Position numbers and translations under genes: made by a program. From Candidatus Bathyarchaeota archaeon (GTDB taxonomy: Archaea; Thermoproteota; Bathyarchaeia; EX4484-135; B24-G1): a stretch of 9,988 nt of DNA. The stretch spans positions 1 through 9,988 of the forward strand of contig QMYG01000019.1 of assembly GCA_003662535.1 (NCBI GenBank), written 5' to 3'. The stretch's first letter is position 1; each line of letters begins with the position of its first letter. This document shows positions 1 to 6,318 of this stretch, piece after piece. The notes under the pieces were generated by a model. That model worked only from the letters and a program-made list of their open reading frames with translations, was not told where the DNA came from and ran no database searches.

Positions 1-1737
1 ATTGAGGTAGACGGGTATAGGCTTATCGCTGGGGCTGAGGCTGTTCGTGGCTACTTGAATTTCCGTGCTGATTTGGCGGCTTTGGCTGAGCTGGCGTTGA
101 GGTCTGCTGTTGAGCTTGATGAAGACTATGGCTTGTTGAAGACTGAGGAGCCTTTGCGTGTCATTGTTGAGCATACGAGTGCTAATCCGATTCATCCCCT
201 GCATATAGGTCAGGCGAGAAACCCTGTTCTCGGGGATGCTCTGGCTAGGATTCTCTCGGCTAGGGGGCATAGGGTTAGGCGCCATTTCTACGTGAACGAT
301 GCTGGTAGACAGACTGCAGTCGTCGCCTATGGATATTCGAAGCTGGGTGAGCCTGAGCCTGTTGGAAAGCCAGACCATTACATGGGACTGATATACGCCA
401 TAACGAGCTGCCTCCTAGAGATTAATCGCCTGAAGCGTGAGATCGATGAAGCTAAGAGAAGGGGCGATAGGGAGGAGCTTGGTAGACTGCAGAGGGCTCT
501 GGATGACTGGGTTTCTGCTGCTGCAAGGCTGGAGGAGAAGTCTCCTGAGCTCTTTCAGAGGCTCTTGGACGCTATCAGGGAGGATGAGGACCCGAATGCT
601 GTGGTTGATGAGTTTATTAGGCGTTATGAGGTTGGTGAGCCTTCTGTTGTCCGCCTTATTAGGCGTGTTTGTCAGCTCTGCTTGGACGGTATGAGGCAGA
701 CGTTGTCGAGGATGGGGATTACCTTCGATTCTTGGGATTGGGAGAGCGACCTCGTCTGGAGCGGCCTCGTCTCTCAGGTGATGAGTCAGCTCAGGAGGAC
801 GCCCTACCTTTTCAGTGTTGGTGGGGTTTTGGAGTTTGATGCGAATAGGGTTGTTGAGGATTTGAATCTCAGGGAGAAGATTGGGGTTTCTGAGGATTAC
901 GAGCTGCCCTCCCTGACGCTGACTAGGGCTGATGGCACAACGCTCTACACGACGAGGGACATCGCCTACACTCTCTGGAAGTTCAGGGAGGCCGACAAGG
1001 TTATAAATGTGATCGGCGTTGAGCAGAGCCTAGCCCAGCTCCAGCTCCGCCTAGCCCTCTACGCACTCGGCTACGAGAAGCAAGCGGACAACCTAATCCA
1101 CTTTGCATACAACTTGGTGCGCCTCCCCGGCCACCGAATGTCGAGCAGGCGTGGGAGGTACATCTCCCTAGACGACGTGCTGGACGACGCAATCGCTAGG
1201 GCCCGTGAGGAGGTTCCAAAGCACTCTCCGGGGCTTTCGGACGAGCAGTATGATGCTATTGCCGAGGTTGTCGGAATCGGGGCTGTGAAGTATGCTATGG
1301 TGATGGTTGACCCTCAGAAGCCTGTTACCTTCACTTGGGATAGGGTGCTTAACTTTGAGACGAACAGCGCCCCCTATATTCAGTATTCTCATGCGAGGGC
1401 GTGTAGTATTTTGCGTAGGGCGGATGGCTTGGGCGTGAGGGCTGAGAATCCTGATTTTTCTCTTTTGGGGCATGATTTGGAGCGTGAGCTTGTCGTGTTT
1501 GTTGCGAGGTTTCCCGAGGTCTTTGTTGAGGCGGCTGATAAGCTTAGGCCGAGCCTGTTGGCGTCCTATGCGAATGCTCTGGCTGACAGGTTTAACTCCT
1601 TCTATGCGAGCCTGAGCGTGCTTAGGGCTGAGCCTGTGGGCCTCAGGGATGCTAGGCTTATGTTGGTAGACGCTGTTAGGGTTGTGCTGAGGAACTCGCT
1701 GAACCTGCTCGGCATCGAGGCGCCGGAGAGGATGTAG
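1..1737 (+). CDS. argS: Arginyl-tRNA synthetase (5'-truncated at window edge)
   Basis: Class I aminoacyl-tRNA synthetase that charges tRNA-Arg with arginine using ATP in the cytoplasm. The reading frame is already open at base 1 and there is no start in the window. The first visible residues lead into GYLNFRAD, which matches the end of the ArgRS N-terminal tRNA-recognition (Add1) domain, so the TTG at 55 is not the true start and perhaps 50-60 residues are missing. The class I HIGH motif is HPLHIGQAR, with HIG at about 202-210. The KMSKS position reads RMSSRRG (1135-1155); a non-canonical KMSKS is common in ArgRS. The C-terminal DALR anticodon-binding domain starts around NSAPYIQYSHARA and ends in the typical LLGIEAPERM, so the 3' end is intact. 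It stops at TAG 1735-1737, converging on deoC across 12 bases. A stretch at roughly 960-1230 uses more C- and A-ending codons than the rest of the gene. Identification is firm. Confidence 0.96.
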   Translation: MEVDGYRLIAGAEAVRGYLNFRADLAALAELALRSAVELDEDYGLLKTEEPLRVIVEHTSANPIHPLHIGQARNPVLGDALARILSARGHRVRRHFYVNDAGRQTAVVAYGYSKLGEPEPVGKPDHYMGLIYAITSCLLEINRLKREIDEAKRRGDREELGRLQRALDDWVSAAARLEEKSPELFQRLLDAIREDEDPNAVVDEFIRRYEVGEPSVVRLIRRVCQLCLDGMRQTLSRMGITFDSWDWESDLVWSGLVSQVMSQLRRTPYLFSVGGVLEFDANRVVEDLNLREKIGVSEDYELPSLTLTRADGTTLYTTRDIAYTLWKFREADKVINVIGVEQSLAQLQLRLALYALGYEKQADNLIHFAYNLVRLPGHRMSSRRGRYISLDDVLDDAIARAREEVPKHSPGLSDEQYDAIAEVVGIGAVKYAMVMVDPQKPVTFTWDRVLNFETNSAPYIQYSHARACSILRRADGLGVRAENPDFSLLGHDLERELVVFVARFPEVFVEAADKLRPSLLASYANALADRFNSFYASLSVLRAEPVGLRDARLMLVDAVRVVLRNSLNLLGIEAPERM

Positions 1738-1749
1738 ACGATTACCCTG

Positions 1750-2415
1750 CTATGGTGGCGCCTTCTCAACTATTTTTGCCGCTGTGCTTGTTCCTATCAG
1801 GTCTGCTCCGGCTTCAATCATTGCGAGGGCGTCTGTTAGGGTTCTTATGCCTCCAGCCGCCTTCACGCCTGTGCGTCTGCCGACGCATCTACGTAGTAGA
1901 CGCACATCCTGTACTGTTGCGCCTGTTGGGCCGAAGCCCGTTGATGTCTTCACGTAGTCTACCCCTGCGTCTCTTGCGAGGCGGCAGGCGACGACCTTCT
2001 CCCCCTCGTCTAGCAGGCCAAGCTCGAGAATAGCCTTGACGACCACGTTGTTTTCGTGTGCGATTTCAACTATTTTCTCAAGCTCCTTCGCCACAACCTC
2101 GTAGTTTCCTGCTTTCAGGGCGCCCACGTTTATGACTACGTCTACGTCGTCAGCTCCTAGGGCTATCACGGTTTTCGCCTCGTATATCTTGACTTCGGGC
2201 AGCGTCGCACCTAGGGGGAAGCCGACGACTGTGCAGGTTCTGACCTTGCTCTCCTTCAGTAGATGGCTGGCCAGCTTCACGTAGGTTGGATTCACACAGA
2301 CAGCCCTAAACCCGTATTTTATGGCTTCTCTGCAGAGCCTCTCTATGTCTTCTGGTGTTGCGTCTGGCCTCAATAGTGTCGAGTCTATGACTGCTGCTAG
2401 CTCTGACCTCCTCAC
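1750..2415 (-). CDS. deoC: Deoxyribose-phosphate aldolase
   Basis: Class I (Schiff-base) aldolase that reversibly splits 2-deoxyribose 5-phosphate into glyceraldehyde 3-phosphate and acetaldehyde, the last step of deoxynucleoside breakdown. The 221-aa length is normal for short DeoC proteins. The Schiff-base lysine is K156 in VKTSTGFG, the second active-site lysine is K185 in VKAAGGIR, and the catalytic aspartate is D92 in DDVDVVIN. The phosphate-site segment GTSTA is near the C-terminus. The N-terminal signature reads IDSTLLRPDAT, with Ser where most relatives have His (IDHTLL). The start is GTG 2415, chosen because GGAGG lies 10 nt upstream (2426-2430). A TATA-like element at 2458-2465 suggests its own promoter overlapping the end of the metallophosphoesterase gene, although read-through from that gene is also possible. 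No other deoxynucleoside catabolism gene lies nearby. Confidence 0.96.
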   Translation of the reverse strand: MRRSELAAVIDSTLLRPDATPEDIERLCREAIKYGFRAVCVNPTYVKLASHLLKESKVRTCTVVGFPLGATLPEVKIYEAKTVIALGADDVDVVINVGALKAGNYEVVAKELEKIVEIAHENNVVVKAILELGLLDEGEKVVACRLARDAGVDYVKTSTGFGPTGATVQDVRLLRRCVGRRTGVKAAGGIRTLTDALAMIEAGADLIGTSTAAKIVEKAPP

Positions 2416-2425
2416 TCCCGCTGTG

Positions 2426-2430
2426 CCTCC
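2426..2430 (-). promoter_or_regulatory. Ribosome binding site of deoC
   Basis: GGAGG on the minus strand, complementary to the 3' end of archaeal 16S rRNA, 10 nt before the GTG at 2415. It decides the GTG start for deoC over any in-frame codon further upstream. Confidence 0.6.
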
Positions 2431-2457
2431 TTCGCCTATTAGTTCGGCGTCTACCCT

Positions 2458-2465
2458 CTTATATG
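2458..2465 (-). promoter_or_regulatory. Putative TATA box (box A) of deoC
   Basis: Minus-strand CATATAAG lies about 45 nt before the deoC GTG. Transcription starting about 25 nt downstream would begin near 2435, just before the GGAGG at 2426-2430. The element physically overlaps the TAA stop codon (2459-2461) of the upstream metallophosphoesterase. The spacing is good, but the assignment rests only on motif and position. Confidence 0.45.
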
Positions 2466-3175
2466 GATGCCAGTTCGCAGGAGACTTCTTCGTCCAGCTC
2501 TATTAGGGCGTAGTTTAGGATTCCCCTGTGGTGTTGGGAGCCGGGATTTACGCACACTGTTCTCTCTATCTTGTCTATGCTTGCCGATTCGTGTATATGC
2601 CCATGCAGGCTCAGCTTCGGCTGATAACGCTCAATAACGGTTCTTACAGCTCTGCTTCCAACATGCATGGCTTCGCCGACAACGTCCAGCCTAGTCCCGT
2701 AGGGCGGTGCGTGGAAATTGAACACTGCATTTTCTACGGAACTCAACTGGGATATTGCGTCTTCCAAAAGCTCTAGGAGCTTTTCCTCAGCCAGCTCCCT
2801 GAAGGTGTTGAAGGGTGATGGGTTCACGTAGTCGCAGCTCACCATTTCGTGGCGTCCATTTAGGATGACCACCTGCCCGACTGCGTAGATGAAGCGCCTA
2901 CAGCCTTTCAGCACCTCGTCTATGTCGGGTGGGTCGTAGTTTCCGGGACTCATCGTGATTGGTATTTCTGGACTGAGCATGTCGTTTGCCATGGTTTCCC
3001 AGCGTTTCAGCAGCTTTGGGTCTACGCCTGGGCCTAGCAGGTCTCCGCCCACGATGATGCAGTCTGGCTTCAGCCTGTGGGCTAGTTGCAGCAGCTTCGT
3101 CCAGCAGGTGGTGGAGCCATGTAGGTCTGCCACGTAGACGAGGCGTGTCGGCGCCAACGCCAGCACCCTAGACAC
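2459..3175 (-). CDS. Calcineurin-like metallophosphoesterase, substrate unknown
   Basis: A 238-aa single-domain dinuclear-metal phosphoesterase. Metal-binding motifs appear in family order: D17 and H19 in ADLHG, D45 in GGDLL, N79 in SPGNYD, H155 in FHAPP and the closing HGHIHES at 191-197. The third motif is normally GNHD/E; here the catalytic-acid His is replaced by Tyr80. Other members of the superfamily also vary at this position, so activity is not excluded. No signal peptide or membrane segment is visible, so it is probably cytoplasmic. Relatives hydrolyse phosphomono- or diesters (cyclic nucleotides, nucleotides, nucleic acids), and nothing here selects among these. The start is GTG 3175, with no clear Shine-Dalgarno; a second GTG lies three codons later. 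It follows tRNA-Lys and precedes deoC on the same strand, with 43 bases between it and deoC. Confidence 0.88.
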   Translation of the reverse strand: MSRVLALAPTRLVYVADLHGSTTCWTKLLQLAHRLKPDCIIVGGDLLGPGVDPKLLKRWETMANDMLSPEIPITMSPGNYDPPDIDEVLKGCRRFIYAVGQVVILNGRHEMVSCDYVNPSPFNTFRELAEEKLLELLEDAISQLSSVENAVFNFHAPPYGTRLDVVGEAMHVGSRAVRTVIERYQPKLSLHGHIHESASIDKIERTVCVNPGSQHHRGILNYALIELDEEVSCELASI

Positions 3176-3213
3176 GATAAGCGTCTCAGCTATTAGGAAT
3201 TGTGGATAGCATC

Positions 3214-3219
3214 AAAAAA
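3214..3219 (-). terminator. Possible poly-T terminator after tRNA-Lys
   Basis: Six T on the minus strand, 25 nt after the tRNA 3' end. Archaeal RNA polymerase terminates at short T tracts without needing a hairpin. There is no supporting hairpin, and the metallophosphoesterase gene begins 39 nt further on, so it may be leaky or not used. Confidence 0.35.
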
Positions 3220-3243
3220 GCTGGATAGAAGTGCTGCGTTTAT

Positions 3244-3320
3244 TGGCGGGCCCGGGGGGATTCGAACCCCCGACCGACGGGTTAAGAGCCCGCCGCTCTA
3301 CCTTGCTGAGCTACGGGCCC
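3244..3320 (-). tRNA. tRNA-Lys (anticodon CUU)
   Basis: The complete cloverleaf is readable on the minus strand. The acceptor stem pairs GGGCCCG (5') with CGGGCCC (3') and is followed by discriminator G and an encoded CCA (3246-3244). The D-stem is GCTC/GAGC. The anticodon stem is GCGGG/CCCGT around the loop CTCTTAA, giving CTT, which reads lysine codon AAG. The five-base variable loop is CGGTC. The T-stem is GGGGG/CCCCC around TTCGAAT. No intron interrupts it. The encoded CCA means the mature 3' end does not depend on CCA addition, although the enzyme would still be needed for repair. A TATA box at 3348-3356 sits at the right distance upstream. Confidence 0.97.
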
Positions 3321-3347
3321 ACCAAAACTATGGTTGTGGAAAAACGC

Positions 3348-3356
3348 CTTATAAGC
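3348..3356 (-). promoter_or_regulatory. TATA box (box A) of tRNA-Lys
   Basis: Minus-strand GCTTATAAG is a near-consensus archaeal TATA element. Its centre lies about 30 nt before the tRNA 5' end at 3320, giving a start a few nucleotides ahead of the mature tRNA. It begins immediately after the TGA stop (3358-3360) of the antiporter gene, so the two genes share almost no spacer. Confidence 0.7.
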
Positions 3357-3357
3357 T

Positions 3358-4614
3358 TCACCCCGCCGTTTTCGCTTCCTCGAGCTCCGTGTAGGTTCTT
3401 CCTATGTAGCTTCCTATGGCGGCGACCATAGCGCCCAGCACGACGAAGGCGAAGAGCATGTCCACTATTTCTGGCCTTACTTGGCTTAGGAGCAGCGCCA
3501 GCGAAACCGCTACGTGGCCTCTGGCGAGCATTGTGGATATCACTAGCCTCATTTTTCTATATTCTTGGAAGAAGCTCGCCAGTATGCTTATTGATATGAG
3601 TCTTGCCACGAAAACGACTATGATTAGTGCGACTACGCTTGCTAAGAACTCTACGTTGAGCAGGGCGCTCCACTTGAAGAGCATGCCGAGATAGGTGAAG
3701 AACAGGGCTTTCGCTATGAAGGCAGCTTCGTTCCCCTTTATCATTATCTCCTCCTTTATCTGCTCGCCCACCAAGTCGACCGAGATTTCCGTCTCTTTTT
3801 TAACTATTTTCTTTGCTAGTATCTTGATTAGCCAGTAGGGGTTGGCTAGGAGTATCCCCAGCGTGAAGACTCCCCAAACGCCGTTTCCTCCGGAGATTTC
3901 TAGCGCCCAGTAGAGGAGGATTGCCATTCCTATGGTGATTACGTAGTTGTATTCTGTTGATACCGTCAAGAAGAGCCACAGCAACAGAGCTGCCGCTGCT
4001 AGTCCGAAGGCGGCGCCTCCGAGAACCACGCCGAGTATTATGGCAATTTGGTATTTTAGGAGCACGGCTGCTGCTTCCGTGATTTTTATCATCGAGAGTA
4101 CGAAGGAGGCTGGGAGCACTATTGTTATGTCGTTTATTATCGACTCCCACAGTAGCAGGATTCTTGTTTTTTCCTCGAAGCCCCTTGTAAGTGCGTCTAT
4201 GGTTACTGTGTTCGTCCCCGTGCTGATTATGCCTAGAAGAGCTGCGTGGAGTAGGGGCCAGCCGAGAAGCGTCATGAGGGCTGTTACTAGGGTGGCTCCA
4301 ACTATCAGGTTTAGTATTGTGAAGAGGGAGGCCGGCTTGAGGACTCCACGCAGGCTTTCTATGTTCAGGCTGAGGGCGCTCTGCAGAACTACTATGATTA
4401 ATGTAAGCGCTACCACTACAGGTATGGAGGACTCTAGGATTTTCACCATGTCTTCTGTTAGGATTCCTGAGAAGGTTCCCAGCCACCTTATGGCGATTCC
4501 GAGGGCCACGAGCGTGATAGGCGCTGGAATTTTGTAGATTCTTTCCAGAAAGAGGTTTCCTACATATCCGAGAATTATGATCAGTGCGATTATTAGTATC
4601 AGCCATTCCGTCAT
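3358..4614 (-). CDS. CPA1-like Na+(K+)/H+ antiporter, membrane protein
   Basis: A 418-aa polytopic membrane protein of the sodium/hydrogen exchanger family (Na_H_Exchanger, PF00999), expected to swap cytoplasmic Na+ or K+ for protons. Hydrophobic segments run almost the whole length, about 11-13 helices, beginning at residues 2-19 without a cleavable signal peptide. The ion-binding pair is N161-D162 in ESIINDITIV, the Asn-Asp form typical of CPA1 rather than the Asp-Asp of CPA2. The preceding STGTNTVTIDAL (131-142) corresponds to the broken-helix region. A conserved-type Arg is at 338 (VARLIS), and LARGHVAVSLALLL (363-376) matches the late RGAVSLALAL-type helix. A polar loop lies at about 266-297, and there is no long C-terminal regulatory domain. 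The start is ATG 4614, with no Shine-Dalgarno. A TATA element at 4646-4654 implies a very short leader. Ion preference cannot be read from sequence. Confidence 0.9.
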   Translation of the reverse strand: MTEWLILIIALIIILGYVGNLFLERIYKIPAPITLVALGIAIRWLGTFSGILTEDMVKILESSIPVVVALTLIIVVLQSALSLNIESLRGVLKPASLFTILNLIVGATLVTALMTLLGWPLLHAALLGIISTGTNTVTIDALTRGFEEKTRILLLWESIINDITIVLPASFVLSMIKITEAAAVLLKYQIAIILGVVLGGAAFGLAAAALLLWLFLTVSTEYNYVITIGMAILLYWALEISGGNGVWGVFTLGILLANPYWLIKILAKKIVKKETEISVDLVGEQIKEEIMIKGNEAAFIAKALFFTYLGMLFKWSALLNVEFLASVVALIIVVFVARLISISILASFFQEYRKMRLVISTMLARGHVAVSLALLLSQVRPEIVDMLFAFVVLGAMVAAIGSYIGRTYTELEEAKTAG

Positions 4615-4645
4615 ACGTGTTCAATCAATTTTGTTAAACACGCCA

Positions 4646-4654
4646 CTTAAAAGT
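4646..4654 (-). promoter_or_regulatory. TATA box (box A) of the antiporter gene
   Basis: Minus-strand ACTTTTAAG centred near 4650. A start about 26 nt downstream would fall near 4624, leaving about 10 nt before ATG 4614. The absence of any Shine-Dalgarno fits a nearly leaderless mRNA. Confidence 0.55.
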
Positions 4655-4686
4655 TCTACCTGCGCCCATTTCATGAAGCTACATTT

Positions 4687-4698
4687 GGTTTATTTTAC
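4687..4698 (+). promoter_or_regulatory. Weak candidate TATA box of trm5
   Basis: The A/T-rich GGTTTATTTTAC is the best box A candidate in the 147-base divergent spacer for the plus-strand gene at 4762. A start near 4718 would give a leader of about 44 nt, which contains GAGGGGAG (4742-4749) as a loose ribosome-binding site 12 nt from the ATG. This is position-based only. The rest of the spacer (4615-4761) shows no further structure that I can support. Confidence 0.3.
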
Positions 4699-4761
4699 GG
4701 CTTCTCGGTAATTTCACACGCCACACACCACTTCAGCGGACGAGGGGAGTGTTCGGTCAGC

Positions 4762-5826
4762 ATGGTGAGAAGGGTTGGTGCAAGAGTCCCGAAGAGGTTG
4801 GCGGAAAGGGCGATTAGACTCCTCGACGAGTTGGAGCTAAGAGACATTAACCTAAAAATTTGTAGGGATAATGTCCATGTCTACATACCTTTGAGGGATG
4901 GAGTTAGTTTTGAGGAGCTAGGCTCGATTATGGATGAGCTGGGAGAAGTCAAACTAGTCCCTTACGAGTTTCCCGAGGTGGAGAGGCCCGGGGATATTTT
5001 GGATTTCCTCTCTGACAGGTTGCCTCCCCACCTTCTGGCTTCTCTTCCACGCTCCTTCGACATAATTGGCGATGTCGCCGTTGTGGAGGTTCCGCCCGAG
5101 CTTGAGCCTTACAAGAGCCTGATAGTAGAAGCCATAATGCGGGTTCATCGGCGGGTTCGGCTCGTCCTTGCTAAGGCTGGAGCTGTAAGTGGCGTCTACC
5201 GTGTTAGGCGGCTTGAGCCTATAGCTGGTTCCGGCGGGACGGAGACGGTGCATAGGGAGTATGGATGCGTCTACCACCTAGACGTGGCTAAGGTCTACTT
5301 CTCCCCCAGACTCGCCTACGAACATAGGCGTGTGGCGGGGCTCGTGGCCGAAGGCGAAACAGTCGTGGACATGTTTGCCGGGGTCGGACCCTTCGCCATA
5401 CAGATAGCGAAGAGCCACGAGGCCGTCAAGGTTTACGCCATAGACATAAATCCCGACGCCATCCACTATTTGAGGATAAACGTTGCTGAGAACAAGGTTG
5501 AGGATAAGGTTGTTGTGATTTTAGGCGATGCGAGGGACGTGATAAGGGAGAGGCTTGCAGGCGTCGCTGACAGGGCGATAATGAACCTGCCTGAAAAGGC
5601 TTTAGAGTACGTGGATGCCGCCTGCACGGCGATAAGGCCCGACGGCGGAATAATACACTACTATGAGTTCGCTGAGGCACCCTCGCCGCTGGTCAGCGCC
5701 GAAAAACGCCTGAGAAGAGCTGTGGAGGAGGCGGGTAGACGGGTGGTTAGGGTTTTGGCTAAGCGTTTGGTGCGTGAGGTTGCTCCCTACAAGTGGCAGG
5801 TAGTGGTAGACGCAGAAATACACTAA
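4762..5826 (+). CDS. trm5: tRNA (guanine37-N1)-methyltransferase Trm5
   Basis: Uses S-adenosylmethionine to methylate N1 of G37, beside the anticodon, which prevents +1 frameshifting and in archaea can begin wyosine-base synthesis. The protein is 354 aa. Residues 1 to about 75 look like the small N-terminal D1 domain of archaeal Trm5. The following domain contains HREYGCVYHLDVAKVYFSPR (164-183), the family segment just before the Rossmann core. SAM motif I is DMFAGVGPF (203-211) and an acidic motif II is AIDINP (226-231). Motif IV is NLPEKA (275-280), the Asn-Leu-Pro catalytic signature, and IIHYYEF follows at 297-303. The presence of D1 argues against the shortest archaeal subtype, but aTrm5a and aTrm5b are not separated here. 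The start is ATG 4762 with a loose Shine-Dalgarno. It is divergent from the antiporter and convergent with the DUF371 gene across 11 bases. Confidence 0.93.
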   Translation: MVRRVGARVPKRLAERAIRLLDELELRDINLKICRDNVHVYIPLRDGVSFEELGSIMDELGEVKLVPYEFPEVERPGDILDFLSDRLPPHLLASLPRSFDIIGDVAVVEVPPELEPYKSLIVEAIMRVHRRVRLVLAKAGAVSGVYRVRRLEPIAGSGGTETVHREYGCVYHLDVAKVYFSPRLAYEHRRVAGLVAEGETVVDMFAGVGPFAIQIAKSHEAVKVYAIDINPDAIHYLRINVAENKVEDKVVVILGDARDVIRERLAGVADRAIMNLPEKALEYVDAACTAIRPDGGIIHYYEFAEAPSPLVSAEKRLRRAVEEAGRRVVRVLAKRLVREVAPYKWQVVVDAEIH

Positions 5827-5838
5827 AAACCCGCTTTT
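5825..5838. terminator. Possible bidirectional terminator between trm5 and the DUF371 gene
   Basis: The convergent stop codons are separated by 11 bases. The segment AAAAACCCGCTTTT gives a T run at the end of the plus-strand transcript and a T run at the end of the minus-strand transcript. The four-base A/T stem is too weak to be convincing as a hairpin, but short T tracts can be enough for archaeal termination. Confidence 0.3.
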
Positions 5839-6263
5839 CAACGCTCAGCGACCAAGGTAATCCTAACCTTCCTGCCGCCGTCCTGTAGTAGTTTCACCAT
5901 TTCTCTCGGCAGGTCTGCCGCAGCCGTGTCCGCCATGATGGCGATTGTCCTCCCACAGGTGTACCGGCTCTTGCGGATAACCATGTCCGTTGGGTGTGTA
6001 AAGCTGAGGCTCGAGCTTCCATAGCCGTGTATCTCAGCCCTCAAAGGCCCAACTTCAATAATAATGGATATTTTTGTGCCGTCCTTCGTGGCTAGCTTCT
6101 TAAATTCTTCGCTTAGGTCTGCTGCGCCCTTATCAGCGGCCACAGCCACTATGCAGTCTCCACGCCTGCTTAGGTGCTTGTCCTTCGTGAATTCTAGGGT
6201 GGTTTTGTGGGTTGCCCTTATGTTTGGGTGGCCACGTGCATTCACGCAGTCTACCACACGCAT
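5838..6263 (-). CDS. DUF371 family protein, function unknown
   Basis: A 141-aa protein matching the archaeal DUF371 family by its N-terminal ARGHPNIRATHKTTLEFTKD and by RRGDCIVAVAADKGAADL. The family has no function that I can name. The sequence contains two related halves: residues about 19-71 and about 84-140 share the pattern L-x-F-T, then G-x-x-I, AD-x-x-AADL, a helix ending in DG, and K-(I/V)-x-I. This suggests a pseudo-two-fold fold made by duplication. It has no signal peptide or membrane segment, so it is probably cytoplasmic. An upstream in-frame ATG at 6290 would add nine residues (MFMHNLLVY). I prefer ATG 6263 because family conservation begins soon after it, and because the longer form would overlap the divergent promoter and 5' region of pcm. 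Its stop (5840-5838) faces trm5. Confidence 0.82.
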   Translation of the reverse strand: MRVVDCVNARGHPNIRATHKTTLEFTKDKHLSRRGDCIVAVAADKGAADLSEEFKKLATKDGTKISIIIEVGPLRAEIHGYGSSSLSFTHPTDMVIRKSRYTCGRTIAIMADTAAADLPREMVKLLQDGGRKVRITLVAER

Positions 6264-6269
6264 ATAAAC
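6262..6269 (+). promoter_or_regulatory. TATA box (box A) of pcm
   Basis: ATATAAAC on the plus strand overlaps the start codon (6263-6261) of the divergent DUF371 gene. Transcription starting about 26 nt downstream would begin near 6290, after the ATG at 6283, leaving a leader of about 28 nt that carries GGAGG before the TTG at 6319. This is the main reason for choosing the shorter pcm product. Confidence 0.55.
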
Positions 6270-6293
6270 CAAAAGATTATGCATGAACACACC

Positions 6294-6301
6294 TACTTAT
6301 C
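6294..6301 (-). promoter_or_regulatory. Weak candidate TATA box of the DUF371 gene
   Basis: Minus-strand GATAAGTA, preceded by an A-rich BRE-like run, lies about 34 nt before ATG 6263. It would give a leader of roughly 8 nt. If real, it lies inside the pcm leader, so the two divergent promoters interlock. The match to consensus is poor. Confidence 0.25.
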
Positions 6302-6305
6302 TTTT

Positions 6306-6310
6306 GGAGG
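6306..6310 (+). promoter_or_regulatory. Ribosome binding site of pcm
   Basis: GGAGG ends 8 nt before TTG 6319, ideal spacing, whereas the ATG at 6283 has no such element. It marks TTG 6319 as the likely start. Confidence 0.6.
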
Positions 6311-6318
6311 CCTCTCCC

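Noticed and set aside
55..57. TTG at 55 as the start of argS
   Set aside because: The frame is open to base 1 and the codons before it encode conserved ArgRS N-domain sequence, so this is an internal codon.
2471..2800. Plus-strand open frames antisense to the metallophosphoesterase gene
   Set aside because: They overlap a gene with intact catalytic motifs, have no promoter or ribosome-binding site, and show no recognisable protein pattern.
3200..3431. Two plus-strand frames of 64-66 codons across the tRNA region, one containing GGFEPPTDGLRARRSTLLSY
   Set aside because: These are translations of the antisense of a tRNA gene. Such peptides are a well-known source of spurious database proteins.
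3947..4537. A 196-codon open frame on the plus strand, antisense to the antiporter gene
   Set aside because: It is a complement-strand shadow of codons for Ile, Val, Leu and Ala. There is no ribosome-binding site, no promoter, and no recognisable fold.
3800..4624. A 274-codon open frame on the minus strand, in a different frame from the antiporter gene
   Set aside because: It lies almost wholly inside the antiporter gene. Its product is extremely rich in Asn, Ser, Arg, Pro and His with no domain-like pattern, as expected for a shifted reading of a hydrophobic membrane-protein gene.
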